Positions 16,916-26,105 of a stretch of 58,134 nt of DNA are shown here, one piece after another (position 1 is the first letter of the stretch; every line of letters starts with the position of its first letter). This DNA comes from Archaeoglobus sp. JdFR-24. Its GTDB lineage: Archaea > Halobacteriota > Archaeoglobi > Archaeoglobales > Archaeoglobaceae. The stretch lies in the NCBI GenBank assembly GCA_002011215.1, contig MTML01000068.1, forward strand, positions 1 to 58,134, read 5' to 3'. The translations under genes were made by a program, and so were the position numbers. The notes under the pieces were generated by a model. The model did not search any database, was not told the origin of the DNA, and saw nothing but the letters and a program-made list of their open reading frames with translations.

Positions 16916-17757
16916 CTTTCTTCGCTCCTGCAAGCATCACTGCTTTTTTTTCCACAGAATTTTCCTCAGATCCACTTAAAACCGGGTCAACGGGTGTTGG
17001 GATAACGCTTGAAAAAGGCGTATATTCAAAAATTGTTCAAGGAGATAAGAGAATAAAGGTCAATGGTAAATATTTGGATTTTGATTTTGAAACTCTTAAC
17101 AGGGTTTTGGAAAAATTAAATTTTGATTTTAAAGCAGGACTGGAAATAACTTCTGAAATTCCAGCTGGTTGTGGGTTTGGTTTCAGTGGAGCTTCCTGTC
17201 TTTCCTCAGCATTTGAGATCAATGATTTTTTTAAAAAAAGGATCGGATATTTTGAGCTTGCAGACATCGTACATGAATGCGAAGTTCTCAGCAGAACAGG
17301 TTTGGGAGATGTTGTATGTCAGAGTTATGGCGGTGTCGTTTTGAGGAAAAAAGCCGGGAGCCCGTCAAAAGCTGTAGTTGAAAAATATCTGCTGAATGAT
17401 GAACTGAGTTTCCTTGTTATAGGCCCTATATTAACTTCAGATATTCTTAAGGAAGAAGATATCTTAAAAAAGATAAATTTCTGCGGGAGAGAAGCCATGA
17501 AAAAATTTATTACTAATCCTAGCATGGAGATGGTGTTGAGACTCTCAAAGGAATTTGCAATCAAGACGGGATTAATGGATGATGAGGTTAGTGAAATAAT
17601 ATCCGAAATCGAACGGAGAGGTTTTTTTGCCTCAATGGTGATGCTGGGTAAAGTTATATTTTCCAATTGTCCTCTTGAAGTTATCTCAGAATATGGGGAT
17701 GAAGGTGAGGTTTTCACATCAAAAGTTTCTCAGTTTGGTGTTTCGAGAGTACAATAG
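16912..17757 (+). CDS. Archaeal pantoate kinase (GHMP family)
   Basis: 281 residues with an archaeal PoK-type N-terminus (FAPASITAFFS) and the GHMP P-loop-like motif AGCGFGFSGASCLSS near residues 83-97. In archaea pantoate is phosphorylated first and phosphopantothenate synthetase then couples beta-alanine, replacing bacterial PanC/CoaA. Four-base overlap with coaBC strengthens the CoA-pathway call. No signs of degeneration. Homoserine or mevalonate kinase are possible GHMP alternatives but the neighbour and N-terminus favour PoK. Confidence 0.88.
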   Translation: MTFFAPASITAFFSTEFSSDPLKTGSTGVGITLEKGVYSKIVQGDKRIKVNGKYLDFDFETLNRVLEKLNFDFKAGLEITSEIPAGCGFGFSGASCLSSAFEINDFFKKRIGYFELADIVHECEVLSRTGLGDVVCQSYGGVVLRKKAGSPSKAVVEKYLLNDELSFLVIGPILTSDILKEEDILKKINFCGREAMKKFITNPSMEMVLRLSKEFAIKTGLMDDEVSEIISEIERRGFFASMVMLGKVIFSNCPLEVISEYGDEGEVFTSKVSQFGVSRVQ

Positions 17758-17916
17758 TGGACTAAAACTAAAGATTCAAGATTAGGATTAGGATTTAATA
17801 TACTGAATTGCAAACTTAATCTTTAAGTGGTTGACTTTATTCACTCTACACTTTTTAGTATAATCGAATAACGCTAATTTTTTATAAGTTGAGGTTGAAG
17901 TTTGGTGGGGGTAAAT

Positions 17917-18489
17917 ATGGTAGGAGTATTCGAACTCGATGAAAAGGACAAGATGATCCTTGAAATACTTGAGGAAAATCCTGAAATCTCGCAAAACGAG
18001 ATTGCAAAAATTGTAGGCTTATCGCAACCCTCAGTGGGTGCGAGAATTAAGAAAATGAGGGATTTAGGGATAGTTAATCACACATATGGCGTGAATTTAA
18101 AAAATGCTGGACTTTACATTCTAAAAGTAGATGTGAAATGCCGGCAGCCAAGGGAGCTCATAAACATCTTTACGAAATGTCCGTTTTTCCTGAACGGTTT
18201 TATCGTGGCAGGTAACAAGAATCTGACAATGATGTTCATTGGAGAGGATCTCTCCACTCTTGAAGCAATAGTTGATCAACATGTCAGACCAAACCCTTAT
18301 GTTTACGATATTGATGTTGGAATCATTGTTCGAGCTGAAAAAGATACTGTTGTGCCGATGAAGGTGCATATAGAACGAACAGATAGTGCACCCTGTGGTT
18401 CAGACTGCGGTGATTGTGATTACTGGGTTAATGAACTCTGCCTGGGTTGTCCAATTACTGGATATTACAGAGGGAAAATATGGAAATAG
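17917..18489 (+). CDS. Lrp/AsnC regulator with cysteine-rich C-terminal tail
   Basis: 190 residues from ATG 17917, preceded by ggtggggg; a TTG further upstream in frame was set aside. Residues 1-60 are the AsnC winged HTH (DEKDKMILEILEENPEIS, then LSQPSVGARIKKM). A RAM-type alpha/beta ligand domain follows to about 155. The last 35 residues add a Cys-rich element CGSDCGDCDYW...CLGCP, with six Cys in a DUF3795-like pattern, likely a metal or redox site. The unusual tail suggests a metal- or redox-sensing regulator rather than a plain amino-acid sensor; this is inference. Monocistronic; the TATA-like stretch tttttataa lies about 38 bases upstream. Confidence 0.85.
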   Translation: MVGVFELDEKDKMILEILEENPEISQNEIAKIVGLSQPSVGARIKKMRDLGIVNHTYGVNLKNAGLYILKVDVKCRQPRELINIFTKCPFFLNGFIVAGNKNLTMMFIGEDLSTLEAIVDQHVRPNPYVYDIDVGIIVRAEKDTVVPMKVHIERTDSAPCGSDCGDCDYWVNELCLGCPITGYYRGKIWK

Positions 18490-18628
18490 TTTGAGTGGAT
18501 TTGAACCTGTTTGTTTATATTTTGATCTCCCTAATTGAAACAGTTAAAAATCAACAAAATCTGATTGATCTAGTGGATCTGACTCATCCAACAGAAAAGG
18601 TTTAATAGCTTTTTAATTTCATTCGAGC

Positions 18629-19189
18629 ATGCTCAGTCCTCTGAAATCAAGGTTAACTGTATACCTTAAACCAATTACCATTATTTTGACCAGAGCTGGA
18701 ATTACTCCGAATCATCTTACTTTTTTGGGTCTTGTTTTAGGATTTGGGTCTGCTTACCTTATAGCAACAGGTAATTTAATGTTGGGGGCAACGTTCATCC
18801 TTTTAAGTGGATTCATGGACATGCTCGATGGAGCGCTTGCAAGGAATCAGAACTTTACCACGGAGTTTGGTGGTTTTCTCGACTCCGTTTTTGACAGATA
18901 TGTTGATGTGGCAATTTTCATAGGTCTGGGAATCTACGGGATTAGCTGGGTTTATGTGAGTCTGGCGATGACCGGGGCATTGCTTGTGAGCTATACAAGG
19001 GCAAGAGCAGAGAATGTTATTGAAAAATGCGATGTTGGGATTGCTGAAAGAGGGGAAAGATTGATCATACTGTTCATCGGGATTGTGACCGGGAATGTAG
19101 AGTATGCAGTAATTCTCATCGCAGTTCTGGCTCATTTAACTGCAGTTCATAGAGTTTATCACACTCACAGGGTTTTGAGTGAGAAGTGA
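18629..19189 (+). CDS. CDP-alcohol phosphatidyltransferase, archaetidylinositol phosphate synthase-like
   Basis: 186-residue multi-pass membrane enzyme. The family signature D(x)2DG(x)2AR(x)8G(x)3D(x)3D is complete, from DMLDGALAR (residue 70 region) to the final FLDSVFD. The N-terminus (TRAGITPNHLTFLGL) and size match euryarchaeal archaetidylinositol phosphate synthase, which joins CDP-archaeol and inositol phosphate. Six membrane helices are visible. Archaetidylserine or archaetidylglycerol phosphate synthases are related alternatives. Stands alone; an AT-rich promoter with tttaata lies 23-29 bases before the ATG, hinting at a leaderless mRNA. Confidence 0.85.
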   Translation: MLSPLKSRLTVYLKPITIILTRAGITPNHLTFLGLVLGFGSAYLIATGNLMLGATFILLSGFMDMLDGALARNQNFTTEFGGFLDSVFDRYVDVAIFIGLGIYGISWVYVSLAMTGALLVSYTRARAENVIEKCDVGIAERGERLIILFIGIVTGNVEYAVILIAVLAHLTAVHRVYHTHRVLSEK

Positions 19190-19284
19190 GGTAAAGAAAG
19201 GTAAAAGGGAGAGCAGGAGATAAACCAGAGAGGTAGATTGTAAAAAGGGAAAGATCCAAATCCAGGTCAATCAAAGATCCAAGG

Positions 19285-20058
19285 TCAATCAAAATACCTG
19301 AGAAGCAGCTCACTCAGTCTTGAAAGTTTGTAGTATTTGTGATGTGTTCTTGTTTCTTTCTTTAATTTAGACTTCCTGTGCTTTTTCTTCAGGACTTTCG
19401 ACATGCATTCAGTTAAAAGACCCAGATCTACAAGTCTGCCAAGAAAATTCCGCGCCTCTTCAATCCTCATTGAAAAAACACGGGCAATAACACCGGCATG
19501 TTCACACTCCACCATTGCAAAGAATATCAGAATTTCCAGCGTGGACTCGTGGTCGGTTATGGTCGCGAGATATTTTCCAAAATCTTTTTTCATCTCGCGG
19601 AGCAGGTGTTCTCCAAGCCTGGTCAGACCATAGTATGTGTGGTGCTTTCGAACTTCATAGCTAAGCTTCAGTCTTGCTTCAGTTCGCTTTATAGCCGAGC
19701 CGTGTGTGCGCTCTGCAAGACCGATATGTTCGAGGTCTTTGAGGTAATTGACAATCACAGATTCGTCCATTTTTAAAGTTCGGGCAATTGATCTTGCATA
19801 ATCTATGTTGGCTCGCTTAAGATGTACCAGCAGATATATGTGGATGGGGTCGAGTCTCTGAATCATATTTTCAAAATCCGTTCCGTTCACGAGTTTACAT
19901 ATAGTGTTGATTCTTTTTAATTTATGGTCGCGGAGTTTGTTGTTTTTTGCCTCATGACTTTCAGAAATTGCACTGAATACTCTAAAGAGATACTTGGAAA
20001 AATACAAATTTATACATGATAGTGAATGCATTTTACTAATCCATAAATTTCTTTGCAA
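19285..20058 (-). CDS. DUF2250-type wHTH protein with two copies of the domain
   Basis: Open frame of 257 codons. Residues 65-150 (MIQRLDPIHIYLLVH...HTYYGLTRLGEHL) and about 165-257 (a second wHTH ending HHKYYKLSRLSELLLRYF) are repeats of one winged helix unit, each closing with the same Tyr-Tyr-x-Leu-(Thr/Ser)-Arg-Leu motif. This is the DUF2250 layout, inferred to bind DNA. The true start is uncertain: a GTG at 19887 or ATG at 19866 would give about 201 or 194 residues; the N-terminal 57 residues look non-domain and partly basic. Divergent from the CPBP-like gene. Target genes unknown. Confidence 0.72.
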   Translation of the reverse strand: MQRNLWISKMHSLSCINLYFSKYLFRVFSAISESHEAKNNKLRDHKLKRINTICKLVNGTDFENMIQRLDPIHIYLLVHLKRANIDYARSIARTLKMDESVIVNYLKDLEHIGLAERTHGSAIKRTEARLKLSYEVRKHHTYYGLTRLGEHLLREMKKDFGKYLATITDHESTLEILIFFAMVECEHAGVIARVFSMRIEEARNFLGRLVDLGLLTECMSKVLKKKHRKSKLKKETRTHHKYYKLSRLSELLLRYFD

Positions 20059-20100
20059 CCTCTCAAATACCAGAATAAAATTTCAGGTAGATGAGTGACG

Positions 20101-20943
20101 ATGGCAAATACTGATGAAAAACTACAGAAAAAAAGGATAACTCACATAACAACTTTCTATTTGCCCACATTTTTGACTTACTATATTACATGTTATTATA
20201 TGTCCTGGTTGAACTGGGGAACAGGAATCGGAGCTGGATCACTTTATGTTTTATTAATACAGATTGCAATATTTATTGAAATGTTTTTAATCACCTATAT
20301 TATCTCAAAATTGGTCTCAGAATCATTCTCTGAAAAAAAGTATCTTTCTTTTGTTGGTATTAAAAAAAGTGCCATGGGTAAAAGCTTCTTGTGGGCAAAT
20401 GCATTTGTAACACCGATACCTCTACTCTGGCTCATCGGCACGCAAATTGTGGGCATAGGTGTTGATACCATGCTTATAGCTGCCAAACCTCACTGGATAA
20501 GTCTACCAGTTTCTTTCTGGAGTTTTGCGTTTGCGATTTTATTCTGGAGTTTAACTGCCATAATTTCTTTCTGTTTTTGGCAGGCTTTTCCTTATGAGCT
20601 CTCTCGACCCCTCTCGGGAAAGTATGTGGTACCACTAATTGCAATCTTCTGGGCATCTCTGTATAATGCCCCTCTGCTAACTGGAAAACTCGATCTTTTT
20701 GATATAATCTTCTTCGGCTTTCTTTTTACGGTGGTTTACTATAAGTCTAGAAATAGTGTGGGAATTCTGATCGCATACCTTTTGAACGAGAACCCTCTAT
20801 GGTGGGTGATGGCAGCAACAATAGCACCAGTATTTAGTACAGATATTGGTACGGTATTTGTAATCTTCCTTATCATCAGAGTGTTGATAGGTTCTGCATC
20901 CATAGCAATATTGGTCATAAATTCCAGAAAAGCAAATTCATAA
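20101..20943 (+). CDS. Multi-pass membrane protein, degenerate CPBP-like
   Basis: 280 residues with about eight hydrophobic segments. The region FWQAFPYELSRPL, then WASLYNAPLL, then a helix with YLLNENPLWWVMAA has the layout of CPBP intramembrane proteases, but the catalytic EExxxR Glu pair and the conserved His of motif 2 (here Asn) are missing. It is probably a non-catalytic relative; CPBP membership itself is tentative. The ATG at 20101 is used; a GTG at 20095 is also possible. No operon partners. Confidence 0.6.
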   Translation: MANTDEKLQKKRITHITTFYLPTFLTYYITCYYMSWLNWGTGIGAGSLYVLLIQIAIFIEMFLITYIISKLVSESFSEKKYLSFVGIKKSAMGKSFLWANAFVTPIPLLWLIGTQIVGIGVDTMLIAAKPHWISLPVSFWSFAFAILFWSLTAIISFCFWQAFPYELSRPLSGKYVVPLIAIFWASLYNAPLLTGKLDLFDIIFFGFLFTVVYYKSRNSVGILIAYLLNENPLWWVMAATIAPVFSTDIGTVFVIFLIIRVLIGSASIAILVINSRKANS

Positions 20944-21018
20944 GGAATATCAGAATAATTAATTTCATGCCTAAGAAGAGTCCTTTTGTTGGGACTATGA
21001 TTCAAGTCTCCTCCTTCT

Positions 21019-21030
21019 AACATTAATGTT
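21019..21030. promoter_or_regulatory. Palindrome AACATTAATGTT upstream of a small gene
   Basis: A perfect 12-base palindrome lies 63 bases upstream of the TATA box (21093-21103) of the gene at 21133, flanked by TCT and TTAGA that nearly extend the symmetry. It could be an operator or a chance AT palindrome. Confidence 0.3.
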
Positions 21031-21132
21031 TAGAATTGAAAAAACGAATCTTTATACCTACAGTGGAAATTAAATGAACCATTAAACCCAACCTTTATAT
21101 ATGACTATAATAACCCTCAAAAAGGTGGTAAA

Positions 21133-21444
21133 ATGGATGTTCAGGTAAAGAAGTCACTGCTATGGGATGCTTTTGAAGAGATCAAGCTGATGTGGAGTGT
21201 TGATGAAAGATTGCTTGAAAAGCTCGATTCAGAAGAAGAGCCGACGATTGATGGATTACCGGAAAGCAGGGCCAAAAAACTACTTGAAATAAAGGATAAG
21301 TACCAGTTAGACGACATCGATTTTCTTTTCATTGTTGGTGCTGCTATAGGGTTTTATCAGGGTCAGAAAAACGTGAAAGATGTTTTGAAGCGGAAGATAT
21401 CTACCGTAAATGAATTCGTGTCATCACTTCTGAGTCAGAGATAA
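21133..21444 (+). CDS. Small soluble protein of unknown function
   Basis: 103 residues, acidic and helical, with no signal or membrane segment except one mildly hydrophobic helix DFLFIVGAAIGFYQG near residues 62-77. No family recognised. It has a good promoter (ctttatatatg at 21093-21103) and a ribosome binding site aaaggtgg before the ATG, so it is likely expressed. Codon use matches its neighbours. It precedes truA by 35 bases on the same strand and may be co-transcribed, but nothing in its sequence suggests tRNA modification. Confidence 0.7.
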   Translation: MDVQVKKSLLWDAFEEIKLMWSVDERLLEKLDSEEEPTIDGLPESRAKKLLEIKDKYQLDDIDFLFIVGAAIGFYQGQKNVKDVLKRKISTVNEFVSSLLSQR

Positions 21445-21479
21445 ACTTTTTATTTTTGTTAGCTTTGGTTTGAAGAGGT

Positions 21480-22298
21480 ATGAGGGTAGCTCTCAGGTTT
21501 GGTTATTTCGGTGATGGTTTTTACGGCTCACAGTATCAGCCGAATTTGAGGACTGTTGAAGGTGAGCTTTTTAAGGCACTTGACGAGCTCGGAATAGATG
21601 CAGGACTGGCAAGATATCGATGCTCCAGCAGAACGGATGCAGGAGTACACGCACTCGGTAATGTTTTTGCCATAGATGTGGATAACTATAAAATCGCTTT
21701 ACCGAGAGTGATAAACTCCAAATTACCAGAGGATATAACAGTCTGGGCTTGGGCAAAGGTGAGTGATGATTTTGATCCCAGGAGAGACGCAGTCTCGAGG
21801 GTTTACTCCTATGTTATGATGAAGAGTGGGGTTGATGTATCTGCAATGAGAAAGGCGGCATCATTAATGGAGGGCACCCATGATTTCTCGAATTTTACAA
21901 AGAAATTTGGTGAGTCTCCCAGCAATGTCAGAACTCTGACGAGTGTGGAGGTAAGAATTGAAGACCAGTTTATCACAATAGAGATTGAAGGAAATGCCTT
22001 TACCTGGAATATGGTGAGGAATATCGCAACTGCTCTTGATATGATCGGCAGAGGTGTAAGGGATCTTAACTGGCTCGAATCTATGTTAGAACCGGAAAAA
22101 TATTTCGAGAGGATGGAACCTTCCCCACCCTATGGACTGGCTCTGAAAGAGGTGAAATATCAAGATATAATGTTTGAAATAGATGATTATGCCTGGAACA
22201 TGTTTAAAAATAGGTTTGAATCGCGTATTAGATATCATGGAACCATCTTCAAACTGTTCTCCATTATGGAAGATGAGCTAAAGAGTATGGAAGACTGA
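21480..22298 (+). CDS. truA: tRNA pseudouridine(38-40) synthase TruA
   Basis: 272 residues. The catalytic Asp lies in CSSRTDAGVHALGN (near residue 53), the exact TruA motif. The N-terminus RVALRFGYFGDGFYGSQ and a later MEGTHDFSNFTK and FTWNMVRN complete the family blocks. It isomerises uridines in the anticodon stem-loop. The ATG at 21480 follows a gaggt sequence. The C-terminal 60 residues extend past the bacterial enzyme, as seen in archaeal versions. Confidence 0.95.
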   Translation: MRVALRFGYFGDGFYGSQYQPNLRTVEGELFKALDELGIDAGLARYRCSSRTDAGVHALGNVFAIDVDNYKIALPRVINSKLPEDITVWAWAKVSDDFDPRRDAVSRVYSYVMMKSGVDVSAMRKAASLMEGTHDFSNFTKKFGESPSNVRTLTSVEVRIEDQFITIEIEGNAFTWNMVRNIATALDMIGRGVRDLNWLESMLEPEKYFERMEPSPPYGLALKEVKYQDIMFEIDDYAWNMFKNRFESRIRYHGTIFKLFSIMEDELKSMED

Positions 22299-22408
22299 TT
22301 GTATGATTTCACATCTGGTGATGTATTATTGATTGTAACCTCACCATTTGCTATGCCGGCCTTTGCAACCCTCAAGTTTTTTAAACAATTTTCAGAAGGT
22401 AGAAATGG

Positions 22409-24493
22409 ATGAAGTGCGAAGCCTGTTCAGGCAGTGGATATGTGGAAATACATGATACCTGCAAAATATGTAATGGTAAGGGAAAAACAAGAAGTTTCGA
22501 TCCAAAACTTACAGAAGAATTAACCTCAGACCAGATTCAGCTCTTTTTAAAGGGCATATGTGGGGTTTGTGGTGGGACGGGAGTTCAGAAAAGGCTTGAG
22601 GTCTGCAGAGTTTGCAACGGAAAAGGTAAAGTGAGCAGATGCAAAATCTGCGGGACAAAAGTAGCAGGCTCGTATGATCTATGCCCGTCCTGCTCAAAAA
22701 AGCCACATGCATACCAGTTGAGAAATAGCTGTGGGATAGAGGATTTAAAGCTTAACAGAGTTTATCTGGGAAAAGTTTCAGCGGTTACAGACATTGGCGT
22801 TTTTGTCAACCTCAACAAGAGGCTGAGGGGCCTCATACATAAAAGGAACATCGGCAAACTTAATTATTCCGAGGATGAAGATATAACTGTAAAGTTGAGC
22901 GGGATAAGAAGCTCTGGGGATATCGACCTGCTACCTCACCCTATGAGAGATTATGTTGTTGTTGAAGTTTCCAAAGATGCACCTGAGGTCAAAATTTCAG
23001 ATCTTGCTTCATTTACCGGAAAACTCGTTGAAATAAGAGGGCTTGTAACTCATATAAGGCAGACTGGTGGGCCGACGATTTTTACTGTAATTGATGAGAC
23101 GGGGATGACAAATGCTGCTGCCTTTGAAGGTGGAGACAGGGCATATCCTGAGATAGGTGTTGAAGATATCGTGAGGATATCAGGTATCGTTAAAAGGAGG
23201 GACAGAAACCCTCAGCTTGAAGTACTGGACATGGATAGATTGCTTGGAGAAGAGGCAAACATCATCAAAAAAAGGATAAGCGAGGAGATTGATAGGAAAA
23301 GCGAACCCTCTTTTAGTGGATTTCTAATTGAATCTGATGTTTTAGAGAAACTTAAGCCAGAGATGATGAGGGTTGCTAAAGAATTAAGAAAAGCGGTTTT
23401 TGAATCCAGACCGGTCATAATAAGACATCACTGGGATGCTGATGGAATTTGTGGTGGTGTAGCACTTGAGCTGGCGTTATCGGATCTCGTTGAAAAAACA
23501 AGTTCTGATCCTGAAGAGAAGTATTTTCTTGTCAAGCGAAAAGTTTCAAGGGCTCCGTTTTATGAAATGGAGGATGTCGTAAAGGATCTTGATGATTCTC
23601 TCGAGGATATGGTGAGACATGGTGACAAAATACCATTAGTAGTTCTTGTTGATAACGGCTCTGGATATGAGGATATACCTGCCATACAGCAGTTCATCAC
23701 CTTTGGTGCTGATGTTATTACAATTGACCATCATTTTCCCGATGATGGGGTGGACAAATATTTGCTTTACCATGTTAACCCCTACAAAGCAGGTGGGGAT
23801 AGCAACTATACATCAGGTGTTCTTTGCACAGAAATTGCCAGAATGATCAATCCAGAGGTGCCTGATCTTAAGAATCTCGCTGCAGTTTCAATTGTTGGCG
23901 ATAGGGCAGAGGGTGAGGTCACTCGATATCTTGAGATTTCGGATCTTTCAAGAGATGAACTTGCCGATATAGGCCTTGCACTTGAATATGAGGCATTCTA
24001 CCTCAGATTTAGAAGCGGAAACATGATTATAAACGAAATTCTGGGATTTGGAAGAAAGGATCGCCAGAGAAAGCTTGTTTCAATGCTCTCAGGATATGCT
24101 AAGGAAGCAATTGAAAGTCAGCTCAGAACGATAAAAGACGGCTACAAGATACAGGAATTGCCGAATGGTGTTTATCTGGCAGCTCTCGACATCGAAAATT
24201 ACTCAAGGAGGTTTACGTTTCCACCTCCGGGTAAGCTTACTGGTGAACTTCACGACCGGATTAAAAAGAAATATGAAAGGATTGTAACAATAGGTTACGG
24301 GCCTGATTTTGCTGTTATAAGAAGTGAGGGAGTATCCTTAGACATTCCCGGGATTGTCAGGGAGTTGCAGAACGAGCTTGAGTCTGCCGGTGTTGAAGGT
24401 GGAGGACATCTTGTTGTGGGATCAATTAAATACATCCCGGCAAAGAGAAAAGAGGTACTTTCTAAACTTGCCGCCAAAATAGGAATGTTATAA
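22409..24493 (+). CDS. RecJ-like DHH phosphoesterase with DnaJ-type zinc fingers and S1/OB domains
   Basis: 694 residues. Residues 1-100 hold DnaJ-like repeats (CEACSGSG, CKICNGKG, CGVCGGTG, CRVCNGKG) and a second zinc site with CKICGTK and CPSCSKKP. Next come an S1-like domain (about 112-165, with VTDIGVFVNLN) and an OB domain (about 185-275). The DHH core begins near residue 335 (HHWDADGICGG), with VDNGSGYED and the metal-binding TIDHHFPDD, and a DHHA1-like end with GGGHLVVGS. This architecture is the archaeal COG1107 type, expected to be a nuclease in DNA or RNA processing; it differs from the replication protein GAN, which lacks the zinc fingers. Start ATG 22409 follows aaggtagaa. Confidence 0.88.
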   Translation: MKCEACSGSGYVEIHDTCKICNGKGKTRSFDPKLTEELTSDQIQLFLKGICGVCGGTGVQKRLEVCRVCNGKGKVSRCKICGTKVAGSYDLCPSCSKKPHAYQLRNSCGIEDLKLNRVYLGKVSAVTDIGVFVNLNKRLRGLIHKRNIGKLNYSEDEDITVKLSGIRSSGDIDLLPHPMRDYVVVEVSKDAPEVKISDLASFTGKLVEIRGLVTHIRQTGGPTIFTVIDETGMTNAAAFEGGDRAYPEIGVEDIVRISGIVKRRDRNPQLEVLDMDRLLGEEANIIKKRISEEIDRKSEPSFSGFLIESDVLEKLKPEMMRVAKELRKAVFESRPVIIRHHWDADGICGGVALELALSDLVEKTSSDPEEKYFLVKRKVSRAPFYEMEDVVKDLDDSLEDMVRHGDKIPLVVLVDNGSGYEDIPAIQQFITFGADVITIDHHFPDDGVDKYLLYHVNPYKAGGDSNYTSGVLCTEIARMINPEVPDLKNLAAVSIVGDRAEGEVTRYLEISDLSRDELADIGLALEYEAFYLRFRSGNMIINEILGFGRKDRQRKLVSMLSGYAKEAIESQLRTIKDGYKIQELPNGVYLAALDIENYSRRFTFPPPGKLTGELHDRIKKKYERIVTIGYGPDFAVIRSEGVSLDIPGIVRELQNELESAGVEGGGHLVVGSIKYIPAKRKEVLSKLAAKIGML

Positions 24494-24590
24494 AATAAAG
24501 ATGTTATAATAGAAACGCTTCCCGCAGGGTTTTTCTTTCAGGAAAAAATTTATATTACTTTTCGATTCAGGACTTGAGGTTTACTGGTCT

Positions 24591-24605
24591 ATTACTAATA
24601 GTAAT
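24591..24605. promoter_or_regulatory. Perfect inverted repeat in the aspartate kinase leader
   Basis: ATTACTA-A-TAGTAAT is a perfect 7-1-7 inverted repeat. It lies downstream of the TATA box (aatttatatta, 24547-24557) and just before the ggtggagg ribosome binding site of the kinase, so it falls at roughly +10 to +25. That is a typical archaeal repressor position. Operator function is inferred. Confidence 0.45.
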
Positions 24606-24620
24606 GGGTGGAGGATTTGG

Positions 24621-26012
24621 ATGAGAGTTGTGATGAAGTTTGGAGGAACGAGTGTAAAGGATGGAGAAAGCATTCTGCATGTAGCAAATCTTGTGAAGAA
24701 ATTCGAAGAGCATGAGAAGGTTGTAGTAGTTTCTGCCATGGCAGGTGTTACAGACTCACTTATAAGTGCTGCAAAAAGATGTTATACTGAAGCATCCTCC
24801 AGCTTCATCAAACTTTTCATTGCCGAATTAACAAAAAAACATTATGAGGCAATCAATATTGCCGTTAAAAATCCCGATCTTCAGACAAAGGTTTTTGAAA
24901 AGATAGACAAACTCCTGGATGAACTTGAAAAAGTTCTTCTAGGAATTGGTTATCTTGGAGAGCTAACAAAGAGAAGCGAAGATTACATCCTCTCCTTTGG
25001 TGAGAGACTTGCTGCACCGATAGTTTCAGCTTCACTGCTGTCAATTGGAGTAGATTCCGTGGCTCTGACGGGAGGAGATGCTGGAATCATTACAGACCGA
25101 AACTTTGGAAGGGCAAAACCTCTGCCTGAGGTGTACAGTGTTATTAAAAGTAGAATTGACCCGCTCGTGAAGATAAAGAAATCCACTCCTGTTGTTACAG
25201 GGTTCATAGGTGTAGCAGAGGATGGAAGCATTACCACTCTCGGTAGGGGGGGTAGTGATTTAACAGCCACGCTTATTGCCGCAGCTCTTAAAGCTGATGA
25301 GGTGTGGTTGTGGAAAGAGGTCGATGGAGTTCTCACAACCGATCCAAAAATAGTCCCTGAAGCAAGACTGATTCCGGAGATTTCATATCAGGAGGCAATG
25401 GAACTTTCGCACTTTGGTGCGAAAATCCTCCATCCAAGGGCACTTGAACCTGTGATGAGGAGAGAGATTCCTGTAAGAATCAAAAACACGTTCAATCCTG
25501 ATGTCCCGGGAACTGTAATAAAAAAGGGGAGAGATTCTACAAAGGATATTGTTAAAGCTTTGAGTCTCATTGAAAAAGTAGCCATCGTAAATGTTGATGG
25601 AGCCGGATTTGATTTTGCTGAAATAATGGCAGATGTTTTCAGAAGACTTTCAAGAGAGGGGGTTAACGTTATTATGGTTTCACAGAGTTCTTCAGAGCTT
25701 AACCTCTCAATAGTCGTTGATGAGGCTGATATAGAGAAAGCCTATACAGCCCTCAAACCCCTTGAGAATGGAATAGTGAGCGTGAAAAAGCTTGTAGATG
25801 TTGCCGTTGTAAGTGCGGTTGGCGCGGGAATGGAGGGTACACCTGGAGTTGCTGGAAGAATTTTTTCCGCACTCGGTAAAAATAAGGTCAATGTTGTGAT
25901 GATCAGCCAGAGCTGTTCGGAGTACAATATCTCGTTTGCTGTCTCCAAAAAGGATGGAAAAGATGCAGTAAGGGTTTTACACCGTGAATTCGAACTTGAT
26001 AAGGAAAAGTAG
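24621..26012 (+). CDS. Aspartate kinase
   Basis: 463-residue enzyme for the first step of lysine, threonine and methionine synthesis from aspartate. The KFGGTS motif is at residues 6-11, the amino-acid kinase fold extends to about 295 (GRGGSDLTA near 210), and two C-terminal ACT domains follow (VDGAGFDFAEI; VVSAVGAGMEGTPG), the site of feedback inhibition. It is longer than lysC-alpha of Bacillus by a small amount and shows no homoserine dehydrogenase fusion. The ATG follows a strong ribosome binding site, ggtggagg. Monocistronic with a palindromic leader. Confidence 0.95.
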   Translation: MRVVMKFGGTSVKDGESILHVANLVKKFEEHEKVVVVSAMAGVTDSLISAAKRCYTEASSSFIKLFIAELTKKHYEAINIAVKNPDLQTKVFEKIDKLLDELEKVLLGIGYLGELTKRSEDYILSFGERLAAPIVSASLLSIGVDSVALTGGDAGIITDRNFGRAKPLPEVYSVIKSRIDPLVKIKKSTPVVTGFIGVAEDGSITTLGRGGSDLTATLIAAALKADEVWLWKEVDGVLTTDPKIVPEARLIPEISYQEAMELSHFGAKILHPRALEPVMRREIPVRIKNTFNPDVPGTVIKKGRDSTKDIVKALSLIEKVAIVNVDGAGFDFAEIMADVFRRLSREGVNVIMVSQSSSELNLSIVVDEADIEKAYTALKPLENGIVSVKKLVDVAVVSAVGAGMEGTPGVAGRIFSALGKNKVNVVMISQSCSEYNISFAVSKKDGKDAVRVLHREFELDKEK

Positions 26013-26105
26013 TGTGCTGGTTAGAATATCTGATTAAAAATAATCGACTGAAATCTAAATACATTGAAAAACGAAAGAAAGGAAAATAGATTTAAAGTTT
26101 TAAAT

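Noticed and set aside
18556..18600. CTGA motifs resembling D boxes upstream of the AIP synthase-like gene
   Set aside because: No RTGATGA partner at the right distance; region is promoter-like.
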